Assembly (NCBI RefSeq): GCF_009905375.1
Contig: NC_133647.1
Span: forward strand, 138,751,263-138,815,262
Reading direction: 5' to 3'
DNA: 64,000 nt
Origin: Apium graveolens
Taxonomy: Eukaryota; Streptophyta; Magnoliopsida; Apiales; Apiaceae
Position 1 is the stretch's first letter. Each line of letters begins with the position of its first letter. This document shows, in pieces, positions 11,439 to 22,667 of the stretch. The position numbers and the translations under genes are program-made. Below the pieces are notes generated by a model. The model had not been told where the DNA came from. It saw only the letters and a program-made list of their open reading frames with translations, and ran no database searches.

Positions 11439-14400
11439 ATGCGAACACGTTCTCGTACTCCCAAGAGTTAGATACGGCTGAGGAGACAGACTCAGTTCTT
11501 GATATTCTGGAGAAGATAGATTTTGAAGATTCGGATAAAGAGAGTGAGCAGAAAGAACCAATAATCATGGGTGATCGTATAGTTCCGGCAGATCCAGCTC
11601 TTATGGACTTTTCTCGGCCTAAAATTGATGACATTCGGTCAAGCATCCTTCATCCGGCTATTCAGGCTAACACTTTTGAAATCAAGCCGGGCACTATTCA
11701 GATGGTGCAGAATTCTGTTTCTTTCGGAGGTGCTGCGACTGAAGACCCCAACATGCACATCAGGAATTTTGTCGAGATCTGTAGTACTTTCGAATATAAT
11801 GGTATGACTGATGAGGCTATCAAGCTGAGGCTTTTTCCATTCTCTCAGAGGGATAGAGCTAAGGACTGGTTACATTCTGAACCAGCTGGGTCCATCACTA
11901 CTTGGCAAGATCTTGTGCAAAAGTTTCTAGTGAAGTTCTATCCAATGGCAAAGACTGCAGCTATGAGGAGTGCTCTTACTCAGTTTGCGCAGCAACCAAC
12001 AAAATCGATGTGCGAAGCTTGGGAGAGCTACAAGAAGATGTTGAGAAAGTGTCCACATCATGGTATGCCTGACTGGATGGTGATCACTGGTTTCTATAAT
12101 GGTTTAGGGGCCCAATCTCGGCCAATGCTCGATGCAGCAGCTGGAGGCGCCTTGTGGGCCAAAAGCTATACTGAGGCTTATAATCTTATTGAAACTATGG
12201 CTACAAATGAGCATCAAAATCCAACTCAAAGGATGATGCCTGGGAAGGTAGCAGGTATTCTGGAAGTCGATGCAGCTACAGCTATTGTAGCGCAGCTCCA
12301 AGCACTGTCTTTGAAGGTCGATTGTTTAGCCACCTATGGAGTCAATCAGATAGCTATGGTCAGTGAGCTTTGTGCAGGATCTCATGCTACGGATCAGTGT
12401 TCTCTTATTAATGAATCTGTTCAGTATGTGAACAATTATCAGCTACCGCAGCAGCCTGTGCTGGCTACTTATCATCCTAACAACAGAAATCATCTCAATT
12501 TCAGCTGGAGCAATAATCAGAATGTTGTTCAGCAATCATATCAGCAGCCTATCAGTAAGCAGTTTAATCCACCTGGATTCCAGCAACCACATCATTATGC
12601 TCAAAGGCAATCATATCATCAACAAGGAGGTGCTGCTCCATCTTCTAGTGTTGATTTCGAGGAGCTCAAGCTGTTGTGCAAAAGTCAGGTTGTTTCTATC
12701 AAGACCTTGGAAAATCAAATCGGTCAAATAGCCAATGCAGTGCTCAATCGTCAACCTGGCACACTTCCCAGTGATACTGAAGTGCCAGGAAGGAAGGAAG
12801 CTAAAGAGCAAGTCAAAGCTATTACCTTAAGGTCTGAAAAAGTTGTTGATTCTGAAAAAGCGAAAGACGGAGAAGCTGAAGTTATTGATGAAGAAGAGAA
12901 GCAAAAGGAGAAAGCGGCGGAACCAAGGAAGACTACTGTTGAACACACTCTGCCTGTGGGTAATACAGGGGAGAAACAGCTCTATCCTCCACCACATTTT
13001 CCTAAGAGATTGCAACAACAAAAGCTGGATAAGAAGTTCGGTAAGTTTCTGGAGGTGTTCAAGAAACTTCACATCAATATACCTTTCGCTGAGGCTCTGG
13101 AGCAAATGCCTAGTTATGCGAAATTCATGAAGAGTATTCTTTTAAGGAAGGTGAAACTGGATGACCTTGAGACCGTTGCTCTAACGGAAGAGTGCAGTGC
13201 TGTGCTGCAACAAAAATTACCTCCAAAGCTTAAAGATCCGGGTAGCTTCACCATTCCTTGCACCATTGGCAAGTTGTCTTTTGACAAATGCATGTGTGAT
13301 TTGGGAGCAAGCATCAATCTGATGCCGTTGTCTATCTTCAAAAAGTTGAATTTGCCTGATCCAAAGCTCACCTACATGTCTCTATAATTGGCTGATCGTT
13401 CTATTACATATCCACGAGGCATAGTGGAAGACATGTTAGTAAAGGTGGATAAGCTCTTCTTCCCTGCAGACTTTGTCATTTTGGATTTCGAGGAAGATAA
13501 GAAGATCCCCATAATCTTGGGAAGACCTTTCTTGGCTACAGGCAGTACCTTGATAGATTTGTAGAAAGGTGAACTTACTATGAGGGTGCAGGATCAGGAT
13601 GTGACATTCAATGTATTCAAAGTGATAAAGTTCCCTATAGAAGATGAGGAGTGCTTAAAGGTGGATTTGATTGATTCTGCGGTCACTTCAGAACTTGATC
13701 ATATGTTAATGTCTGATGCCTTAGAGAAAGCCTTGGTGGGGGACTTTGACAATGACGATGAGGATGGCAATGAGCAACTACAATATCTAAATGCTTCTCC
13801 TTGGAGGCGAAAGCTAGACATGCCATTTGAATCTCTTGGTACTTCTGATCTCAAGAATGCTGAAGGAAAGCTCAAACCATCTATTGAGGAAGCACCTACT
13901 TTGGAGCTTAAACCATTGCCTGAACACTTGAGGTATGCCTTTTTAGGTGATGCATCTACTTTACCTGTTATTATTACATCTGACCTTTCAGGTAGTGAGG
14001 AGGACAAGCTCTTGAGGATCTTGAGAGAATTCAAATCGGCTATCGGATGGACTATAGCAGATATCAAAGGGATCAACCCTTCGTACTGTATGCATAAAAT
14101 TCTGCTAGAGGAAGGTAGTAAGACGACTGTTGAGTAACAGCGAAGACTTAATCCTATCATGAAAGAAGTCGTGAAGAAAGAAATTCTGAAGTGGTTAGAT
14201 GCAGGAATCATATATCCTATTTCTGATAGTTCTTGGGTGAGCCACGTGCAATGTGTACCTAAGAAAGGAGGTATCATTGTGGTAGCAAATGAGAAGAACG
14301 AGCTCATCCCCACTCGAACAGTCACAGGATGGAGGGTATGCATGGATTACAGAAAGTTGAATAAAGCCACGAGAAAGGATCACTTCCCTCTTCCATTTAT

Positions 14401-16801
14401 TGATAAGATGCTTGACATGTTGGCCGGTCATGAGTATTATTATCTTCTGGATGGCTATTCGGGGTATAATCAGATTTTCATTGTACCAGAGCATCAAGAA
14501 AAGACTAACTTCACTTGCCCATTTGGCACATTTGCTTTTCACAGAGTTTCATTTGGCTTATGTGGTGTACCTGCCACTTTTCAGATATGTATGATGGTTA
14601 TATTCTCTGATATGATTGGAAACAATGTCGAAGTGTTCATGGATGACTTCTCCGTCTTTGGACATTCGTATGATGAATGTTTGAATAATCTTCGTGCGGT
14701 GCTCAAAAGATGTGTGGAAACTAATTTGATGCTCAATTGGGAAAAATGTCACTTTATGGTGCGTGAAGGCATTATTCTTGGGCATAAAGTCTCTAGCAAG
14801 GGTCTTGAGGTGGACAAAGCCAAGGTGGGAGTCATTGAAAATATTCCACCACCTATTTCTGTGAAAGGAATCCGTAGTTTTCTTGGCCATGCGGGTTTTT
14901 ATCGGCGTTTCATCAAGGACTTCTCAAAGATATCTAAGCCATTGTGCAACTTGCTCGAGAAAGATGTGCCTTTCAAATTTGATGATGAATGTTTGGCGGT
15001 ATTCGAGACTCTCAAGAAGAGTTTGATAACTGCACCAGTTATTACGGCACTTGATTGGACAGAACCTTTTGAGATGATTTGTGATGCGAGTGATTATGCG
15101 GTGAGAGCAGTTCTTGGGAAGCGCATGAATAATCTTTTTCGTGTGGTCTACTATGCTAGTAAGACTCTAAATAGAGCTCAAATGAACTACACTACTACTG
15201 AGAAGGAGCTCTTGGCTATAGTCTTTGGTTTTGAAAAATTTAGATCATATCTGCTTGGGACAAAGGTGACAGTATTCACTGATCATGCTACCATTCGCTA
15301 TTTGGTCTCAAAGAAGGATTCGAAGCCTAGACTTATTCGTTGGGTGCTTTTTCTACAGGAATTTGAGTTAGAGATCAAGGATTGAAAAGGTACTGAGAAT
15401 CAAGTAGCTGACCATCTCTGTAGATTGGAGAATCCCAATTCTACTTCACATGATAAGACATTGATCAACGAATCTTTTCCGGATGAGCAGTTGTTCACAG
15501 TTCAGGAGGAAGAGCCATGGTTCGCAGATATTGTGAACTATCTTGTCAGCAATATAATGCTTCCTAATATGAATACAGCTCAAAAGAAGAAGTTTCTGCA
15601 TGAGGTGAAGTGGTACATGTGGAATGAACCATATTTGTTTAGACAGGGAGTTGACCAGATCATCAGGAGATGTATCCCATTCTGTGAGATGGAGGGGATA
15701 TTACGAGACTGCCATTCCACAGTTTATGGTGGATATTATGGTGGTGAAAAGACAACAGCTCGTATTCTGCAAGCAGGTTTTTTCTGGCCTACTTTGTTTA
15801 AGGATGCACATCAGATCATTTTAAGGTGTGATTGTTGCCAAAGAGTGGGGAATCTTATGAGGAAGGATGAGATGCCGTTAAATGTGATGCTTGAAGTCGA
15901 GGTCTTTGATGTTTGGGGAATCGATTTCATGGGACCATTTGTCTTGTCCTGTAATAATCAATACATCTTGCTGGCAGTTGATTATATCTCAAAATGGGTA
16001 TAAGTCAAGGCTCTACCGACGAATGATGCAAATGTAGTGTTGAATTTTCATCATAAGAAGATTTTTATAAGGTTTGGAACGCCACGAGTAATCATAAGTG
16101 ATGAGGGGTCACATTTCTGCAACCGTAAGTTCACTTCTATGATGCAGCGCTATAATGTGAATCATCGTATTGCTACTGCCTATCATCCGCAAACGAATGG
16201 TCAAGCTGAAGTGTCTAATAGAGAGATCAAGCGCATTCTAGAGAAATTTATTTATCCTTCAAGGAAGGATTGGTCTTTAAAGCTCGATGAAGCTGTTTGG
16301 GCTTAAAGAACAGCATACAAGACTCCACTTGGGATGTCCCCGTTTCAACTTGTTTATGGTAAGGGATGTCATTTACCTGCGGAGCTTGAGCATAAGGTTT
16401 ATTGGGCATTGAAGAAGTTAAACCTTGATCTAGATGCAGCTGGGAAGAAGCGAATGCTTCAGTTAAATGAACTTGATGAATTTCGACTCCAAGCGTACGA
16501 GAACAACAAAATGTACAAGGAAAAAGTGAAAAGGTGGCACGACAGGAAGCTATCTCCTAAGTCATTCGTGCCAGGGCAACAAGTTCTTTTATTCAACTCC
16601 CGTCTCCGACTTTTTCCTGGAAAGTTAAAATCAAGGTGGTCTTGACCTTTTATTGTCAAAACTGTGTTTCCACATGAAGCGGTGGAGATTTCTGAGAATG
16701 ATCCGGGCCAAGCATTCAAGATTTATGGTCAGCGATTGAAGCATTACTATGGGGACACGGCAAACTGGGAAGTGGTTAGTGCCCTCTTATTGTCAACTTG
16801 A
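11439..16801 (+). pseudogene. Athila-like gag-pol polyprotein with in-frame stops
   Basis: One frame runs from about 11465 to the stop at 16799-16801, interrupted only by stops at 13385, 13562, 14135, 15383, 16001, 16304 and 16643. ATG 11439 gives MRTRSRTPK in another frame, so the true start was probably there, with a one-base loss near 11462; ATG 11567 is the next in-frame choice. Order: gag domain (about 11750-12200), a zinc knuckle with its first Cys replaced by Ser (SELCAGSHATDQC, about 12364), aspartic protease (DLGAS, Asp at 13298), RT with FMDD (14636-14647), RNase H (CDASDY, FTDH), and integrase. The integrase triad is complete (Asp 15923, Asp 16100, Glu 16208: 58 and 35 residues between). 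The second His of its HHCC finger is Tyr in GGYYGG. At least four stops fit C-to-T change of CAA, CAG or CGA. Confidence 0.95.
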
Positions 16802-17306
16802 GCAAGGTACTCTACGTCAAGCTAATGACGTAAAAGAAGCGCTTCTTGGGAGGCAACCCACGATTTGTGAGTATAGGAACCCTTAGAAGTTAGTAACCTA
16901 TCCAAAACCATAAAAAAATCAGAAAAATTGGGCAAGAAAAAATATTTTCCAGAAACCCTCTGGGCACCCGCTCAGCTTTGCTGGGCGGCCGCTCAGGATG
17001 CTGGGCGCCCGCGCAGCTTTGCTAAGCGGCCGCTCAGCCCCATACTGTTGGAAAAAAATTTTGCCTTCTAAAAAATCCAAAAAAATCAGAAAAATTTAAA
17101 AACAAAAATACAACCCACAACCCACGATTTCTTTTCCCATAACCCACGTTTTTTTTCCTCACAAACCCACTCCTATTCAATTTTTAACCCTAATTCCTAC
17201 CCTATATATACATACAACTCCTCCATATACACTCCCATATACTTTCAACTTTAAAACTCTCTCCTACACTCTAAACACAACTCTTAAACACTTTTTCTCA
17301 GTTTCA
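16802..17306 (+). promoter_or_regulatory. Spacer with GC-rich repeats and a probable internal promoter
   Basis: Between pol and the third ORF. At 16963-17037 there are four units of the GGGCGSCCGCTCAG type also found in both LTRs. Then comes an A-rich stretch, then TATATATA at 17203-17210, followed about 100 bp later by the ATG at 17307 in good plant context (TTTCAATGGC). The CT/CA-rich leader between them looks like a plant 5' UTR. This suggests that the third ORF is, or was, transcribed from its own promoter; transcript data are absent. Confidence 0.5.
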
Positions 17307-18479
17307 ATGGCACCCAAGAGATCCTAAACTATTGATAGCAGCAGCACCGTTCCTATTGTTGATTCTTCAAGGGGAACTGCTGCGAGACCTCGTTTGTTTG
17401 ATAGGGCTGCTGAGGAGGAGTATACTAGGCTTCTGGCTAAGCTGATTTTGAAGGAGAGGGGATTCTTACCATCAGGGAGGGATGGTAAGTTGTTGCCGAT
17501 GATTGCTGAAAAGGGGTAGATTTCTTTTTGTGAGTCACCGGAGGCGGTTCCAATGAGCGTGGTTCGCGAGTTTTATGCGAATGCAAAGGCTGAAAAGAAT
17601 GGGTTTACTGTTGTTCGTGGGCTTACAGTTGATTATCAGGCCGCGGCGATTCGTCGTGTGATTGGACAGCGACAGCGGAAGCCCACGGAGGAGAATTGGA
17701 ATGAGAAGAGCCTCGGGGACTTTGATTTAGATTTGATTTGTGCTACTCTCTGTCAGCCGGGCACGGTTTGGAAGTTCAAGACGGGAACTAACGAGTATCG
17801 TTCTTTTCCGGCGATTGCGATGAATAGGTATGCCCGTGCATGGAATGCCTTTATTTGTGCTAATATTTTTCCTACATCACATGCACATGAGGTTACAGTT
17901 GAGCGAGCAAGGTTGTTATGGGGGATCTTGAATGAGGAGTATTATGTGGACCTTGGTGAGTTCATCTACCAAGGGATTTTGAAGTTTTTGAGAGGAGCAA
18001 AGAACATGAACATCCCTTATGCATCTACTGTCACGAAGCTATGCCGAGCAGTGGGAGTTTATTGGCCTTCTCACGAGCAGTTGCAGATGTCGGCCGCTCA
18101 TATTGATTCAGCGACTCTGAATGCTATGCAGGAGTGGACGGGTGGAGAGCCCGAGGAGCATGGGTTGGGTTATCATCTTCCAGGAGGACGTCCAGCAGCT
18201 GGTGCTACCATGGCTAGGCCGGGTCATGATGAGGCAGGCTCTTCTAGAGCTCAGGAGGGTGCTGGGATGGCTGATGCTCAGTATAGGAGGCTGTCGAGGA
18301 GGATGGATGCGATGTATGAGTCGCAGAGTAGGTTCGCTCAGGAGCTCACCCTTGCACTTGGGACTGCTTTCAGAGGCCTTGGAGCTGACATCCAGTGGCC
18401 CGTTTTTGGTGAGGACTCTGCTTATCCGCCTCCTGATACTCCACCCTCTGAGGTTGATGATGATGATTTCTCCGAGTAG
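17307..18479 (+). pseudogene. Third ORF of the Athila-like element (putative plant transposon protein)
   Basis: A 390-codon frame starting MAPKRS, with stops at codon 7 (17325-17327) and codon 71 (17517-17519), then open to 18479. The core (VREFYANAKAEKNG, VRGLTVDYQAAAIRR, and an alpha-helical part with RARLLWGILNEEYYVDLGEF) resembles the plant-transposon-protein domain commonly found in Athila-group elements in the place where an env-like ORF may sit. I see no signal peptide or clear membrane span, so an envelope role is not supported by this sequence. The carboxyl end is rich in Gly, Ala, Pro and Asp and ends in an acidic tail (EVDDDDFSE). The function of this protein family is unknown to me. 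The family call is by resemblance only. Confidence 0.7.
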
Positions 18480-19600
18480 GTATACCATGTGTTCCTTTAT
18501 ACTACCTTCACTGGGGACAATGAAGATTTTAAGTTTGGGGGTGGTAGTTAAGGAATATTTTTGTGTGTGTGTCATGTAGTTGCATATTCATGATAGTTTA
18601 GTTCATGCATATACCATGTTCCCTTTTGCGTTGCTTTACCGATTGATTTGTGATATTGATGCAAGTGTAGTGATAGCGTTAGGGTGATGTTGAGTCTTGT
18701 AGGTTGACATGCATGCTAGAAACACTTATAATTTCACTAAGTCTTAGAGTATGCTTAAGGACTAGATTATTGTCATGGTTTGATATTTTTTTAGGTTAAT
18801 CTATTGATTATGCTTAGAATTTATGATAGGTTCTTAATGATAAAAGGCATGAAAAGAAAAAAAATGGAGTAAAAATTGGAATTCATTGCTAATTGTGGCT
18901 AGGCGTCAAATGGCTAGTAGCCGGCTCGTATTTTTATGCGAGTAGTCTAGGGTTGAGCAAGATGGAGCGAAACGCACTTGCTCAGAAATTTGAAAAAAAT
19001 AGAAAAAAAAAGAGAAAAGAAAGAAAAAGAAGAAAAGAAAAAATAAAGAGTTAATGCATAATTGATCACAAGTGGGCTCTTTGGTATTCGAGTTATTAAG
19101 TTCTTAGGGGACTTTGTGCCTAGTGACCTAAGGCTTTTATATTCTGGGATCCGCTAACCTAACGCTCGCTAAATGGATGTCATTGCATAAGTCTTTTGTG
19201 GACCTCACTCATTGCACAGTCAAATAAGCAATTGTTGTTGTTTTGAATAAAAAGCTTGATTTTGTAATAAGCTCCAGTGATCATGAAGTGTTATAAGTCA
19301 TTTTGTGCCTAGAATTTATTCTTCGTATAATCATGTGATTGCCTTGATGATAGTCGAGTTATGATAATTGATCTAGTTTCGAAGCATATTTGTTAAGCAT
19401 CCGCACACACCGCGTTTCTGGTAGTATGTTAGTTTGCATGATTTGATTGATCTTTATTCGCCTAATTGTATTTGTTGAGATGTTATGAGTTGGTTGGTTT
19501 AGTCATTGTGAGGGGGATCGCTGCATTTCATGTAGATTGCATTCATGCATTTTTTTGTTTTGTTTTTGAGTCTGTGACGCTTGAGGACAAGCATCGATTT
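18480..19600 (+). other. 3' untranslated region of the Athila-like element
   Basis: No gene. It contains an internal copy of the polypurine tract, AAGTTTGGGGGTG at 18531-18543, identical to the terminal one at 19601. It also has an A/G-only-rich tract around 18993-19050 (runs of GAAAAGAAAGAAAAAG type). Such purine-rich 3' regions are usual in this group. Confidence 0.7.
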
Positions 19601-19613
19601 AAGTTTGGGGGTG
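19601..19613 (+). other. Polypurine tract (plus-strand primer)
   Basis: AAGTTTGGGGGTG directly abuts the 3' LTR start TGATAAG. It marks the site where plus-strand synthesis would begin. Confidence 0.85.
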
Positions 19614-21054
19614 TGATAAGTGGCATTTTATACCACTTAGAACGTCTTGGCTTGAATTGATATCTTGAAATCAAGTACTTTGTGTATTTGATGCATTTTT
19701 CTAGTGTTTGTGCATTTCAGGGTATTACTTGTGTTTGTGGGGAGATTTCATCAGGAATAAGCCTAAGGGAGTGCTTGGCATTGCAAGTGGGAAGTTAAGA
19801 GCAGAACGCAGCAGAAAATGGGAGCAAAATAAGCATTTTTCCAGTAAGGTGTTGGGCGCCCGCTCAGCCTGGCTGGGCGGCCGCTCAGGAAGCTGGGCGC
19901 CCGCTCAGGATTGCTGGGCGTCCGCTCAGGGGCGTAAAATTAAATACTGATTTTTAGAGTTCTATTTCTGTTGGACTTCTGACTTCTGAGATGGCTGGGT
20001 CTTGTGGGGCTTCTATATAAGTAGTTTTCAGAGACGTTTCACATATGAATTGTGGTATCAATCAAGAAGCAAGGAGAGAAGGAAGAAGACCGTTTTAGCA
20101 CATCGCAACGAAGAAGAGGAAGCATACATTTTTTATGATTCTTTTATTCGTTGTATCAGTGGATGCTAGTTTTCTTTACTTTGAACCTTATTACTCTTGT
20201 GACGTACTCTGGTTTTAATAAGTATTTTTATTAGTTATTCTTGTGTGTTATTATCATGTTTTCATATGAACCCATGGTGACGATGAGTTCTATTTTGGGC
20301 TAATCGTGATCATGGGGTCGTAACGGATTTACTATGGAATTTTTTAGTTAGTTGTTTAATACCTTAGTCTGTGATGATTGTATGATATCTAGCATAGGTT
20401 GCGCTTATTAGTCTTATGTGCGTCGCGAACATATAAGATAGGGTGTTAATCTCTTGTGAAGCGGCGGTGGATCTTGAGGTTTAGAACTTGCCATGCTAGC
20501 ATAGGTTCATGTATGTGTATGCATGATTAGTGGGTAACTCTAATCATTTTACTTGCCCTGTGTAATCAAAAGGAATAACTTGTGCTTAAATCGTTATGTT
20601 GTCAAATTTTGTAGACATATAGGGTCTCAATATAATTGATGCCTATTCAACTTCTATATTAATTGTGGATGTTTGGTAGAATGGTATTAGTACAACGAAA
20701 GTTGGCTTTTATCAGTTTCGTGTTGTTCGATTAATATCATCACTGTTACATGCTAAGGGTAATAACAATAACTATTGAAGGAAGTAGTAATGAAGTTATG
20801 ATCTCATGTGTGTTTAATATTGTTAATTCAAGAGTCAATTAAGTGTTTAATTCTCGTAGTTAATTATAGTTAATAATTAGTTAATCAATCTAAGTGTTAT
20901 TGTCTTGACATTGAGAAGTAATCATACATTGGTGAGTAAGTGTTAATTGAACATAATTAGTCTGAGTCTCTGTGGGAACGAACTAGAAATTATTCTATAT
21001 TACTTGCGAACGCGTATACTTGCGTGAATATTAGCGCGTATTTTGTGCCTAACA
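19614..21054 (+). repeat. 3' LTR of the Athila-like element
   Basis: 1441 bp matching the 5' LTR, with the same four GC-rich repeat units (about 19856-19932), the same TATA box (20014-20021) and the same ends. It is followed immediately by the target duplication GTGTA. Confidence 0.95.
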
Positions 21055-21251
21055 GTGTAACAGTTTGTACTTTGATCCCAACACCGTAGAATTGGAATTG
21101 TTAGCGAATAATATAAGTTCACTAATATATCAAAAAGTCACAAAAAAAGAAAGCCAAAAATCATTGAAAGCATGATTTAACCTTTAGCCCAGTACCATTT
21201 TTAAAGTTCTAATTCTGAAGTAGCTCAAATTCTACCTTACTTACAGATGTG

Positions 21252-22482
21252 TGTTAGTCCCAAAGTATCGAAGAGGGGGGTTGAATACGATACCTACTAT
21301 CTTTTTCGATCCATTTCAAGTTCTTCGTTATATATACAGACTCAAAATAAATACAAAACAATTCGAGGAATATATTATTTTATTAATATAAACCTTGAGG
21401 TTTCTACAATATAATCAATTAAATGACTAGCTATAATAAATTCGACAACACAACAGTATATTTACAAGCTTAAAATAAATAGAGCCTTCAATGGAGTTTC
21501 GTAATAAATACAGTTGGTTGCTGAGGAAGATAACTAAATAAAATAAATTCATTCTGCTTCTTTTGTAGTATTTCAAATGTATTGGACATGTGGCTTGATT
21601 TTATCCACAAAACCAATTCATTTGTTTCTTCATCCAATAAAATTACCAAGTTAATTATTGAAGACAAGAAGGAATGAATCTAACTTTCTCCTTACTTGCA
21701 ACCACATGGTGACAGTCATCCCTTGTTACTTGCGACCATAGGGAAATTTGCCTTGTCTTCCAACCCTTTACTGGCGACACAGAGAGAACCCTTACTTGCT
21801 TACTTGAGACTACAAAGAAAAGGAATTGCCTTAGAAATATTTCCATTAGTGGTGAACACAAGAAGGTATTTCCCTTGAATATTTTATTTACACAATTCTT
21901 AACTCGCAACCATTAGTGAAATGGCCTTAAATCAATTTTCTATCTTGCGACCACTAGAAAGGAATTGGTCTTTCCTGACTTGCGACTACTAGTAACCTTG
22001 GACTTAGAATATTTTTCACCTCTTAAACTTTAGTAACTGTATCAATAATAATTCTTATGTGTACCTGAATTAAACATTTTCTGATATGCTGATGCTTGGT
22101 GCACTGTTCTGGTTCACAAACAACTAACATGAATTGATTTAATATAATTTTCTTTAGAATCCTGAACTGATACATCTTGGTTGATTATTCATTGCTTCAA
22201 TTACTGAACCTCTGATCTATAGTACTTTAAATCAAATCATTTCACTGACACTGGAAGTCCTTTGACATTTTATTCTTTATAGAGGCTTGAACATATTAAT
22301 GAACTTCTTCCCATGACCGGGTTACAGATGTAAAGCTTTAATTCCATCATTTGACTCTTTGTATTTATCCAGTCTTCATCTTCAGGGTTCATGTGCTTCA
22401 CAGTTTAATGTTATTTATCTGTTTATGTTTCATGTTGATTTATGTTTTCTCGGTTACATATTACGTTATATTATGCTTTACA
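21252..22482 (-). repeat. 3' LTR of the Sirevirus-like element
   Basis: On the minus strand it starts TGTAAAGCATAAT, right after a purine tract (minus strand AGAGGGAGAT, 22483-22492), and ends GGGACTAACA at 21252. The length is 1231 bp. Between 21690 and 22000 it carries a series of related short motifs (TTGCGACCA, TTGCAACCA, CTCGCAACCA and similar), several followed by CTAG or TTAG so that they form half of a palindrome. The same motif recurs in the spacer after pol. Confidence 0.75.
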
Positions 22483-22667
22483 ATCTCCCTCTATTTATTT
22501 GTTAGAGTTCGACAAGCGAATCCCTAAGGATAAATCAACTGACAATAAGAAAAAGTATAATATGAAAATAGAGAATAATATTAAATGCATTCTGGATTAT
22601 ATATAAAATTCTAGATTTCTTAAATTACAAATTACAAAGAAGTGTTCCTCTAGCCTGAACAAATAAT

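Larger units (their letters stand above)
9856..21054 (+). mobile_element. Complete Athila-like Ty3/Gypsy retrotransposon (11.2 kb)
   Basis: Every landmark is present. The 5' LTR is 9856-11301, PBS 11308-11325, gag-pol 11439-16801, a third ORF 17307-18479, polypurine tract 19601-19613 and 3' LTR 19614-21054. Both LTRs start TGATAAG and end CCTAACA. A perfect target duplication GTGTA flanks the element (9851-9855 and 21055-21059). The domain order PR-RT-RH-IN is that of Ty3/Gypsy. The PBS resembles the 3' end of tRNA-Asp, and an extra ORF follows pol; both are typical of the Athila group. The LTRs look only a few percent different by eye, so the insertion is fairly recent. The coding region is nevertheless dead (premature stops), so any movement would need proteins from a relative. 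Confidence 0.95.

Noticed and set aside
17307..18479. Envelope gene
   Set aside because: Position fits, but no signal peptide, no membrane span and no fusion-like features are visible. It is called a plant-transposon-type ORF instead.
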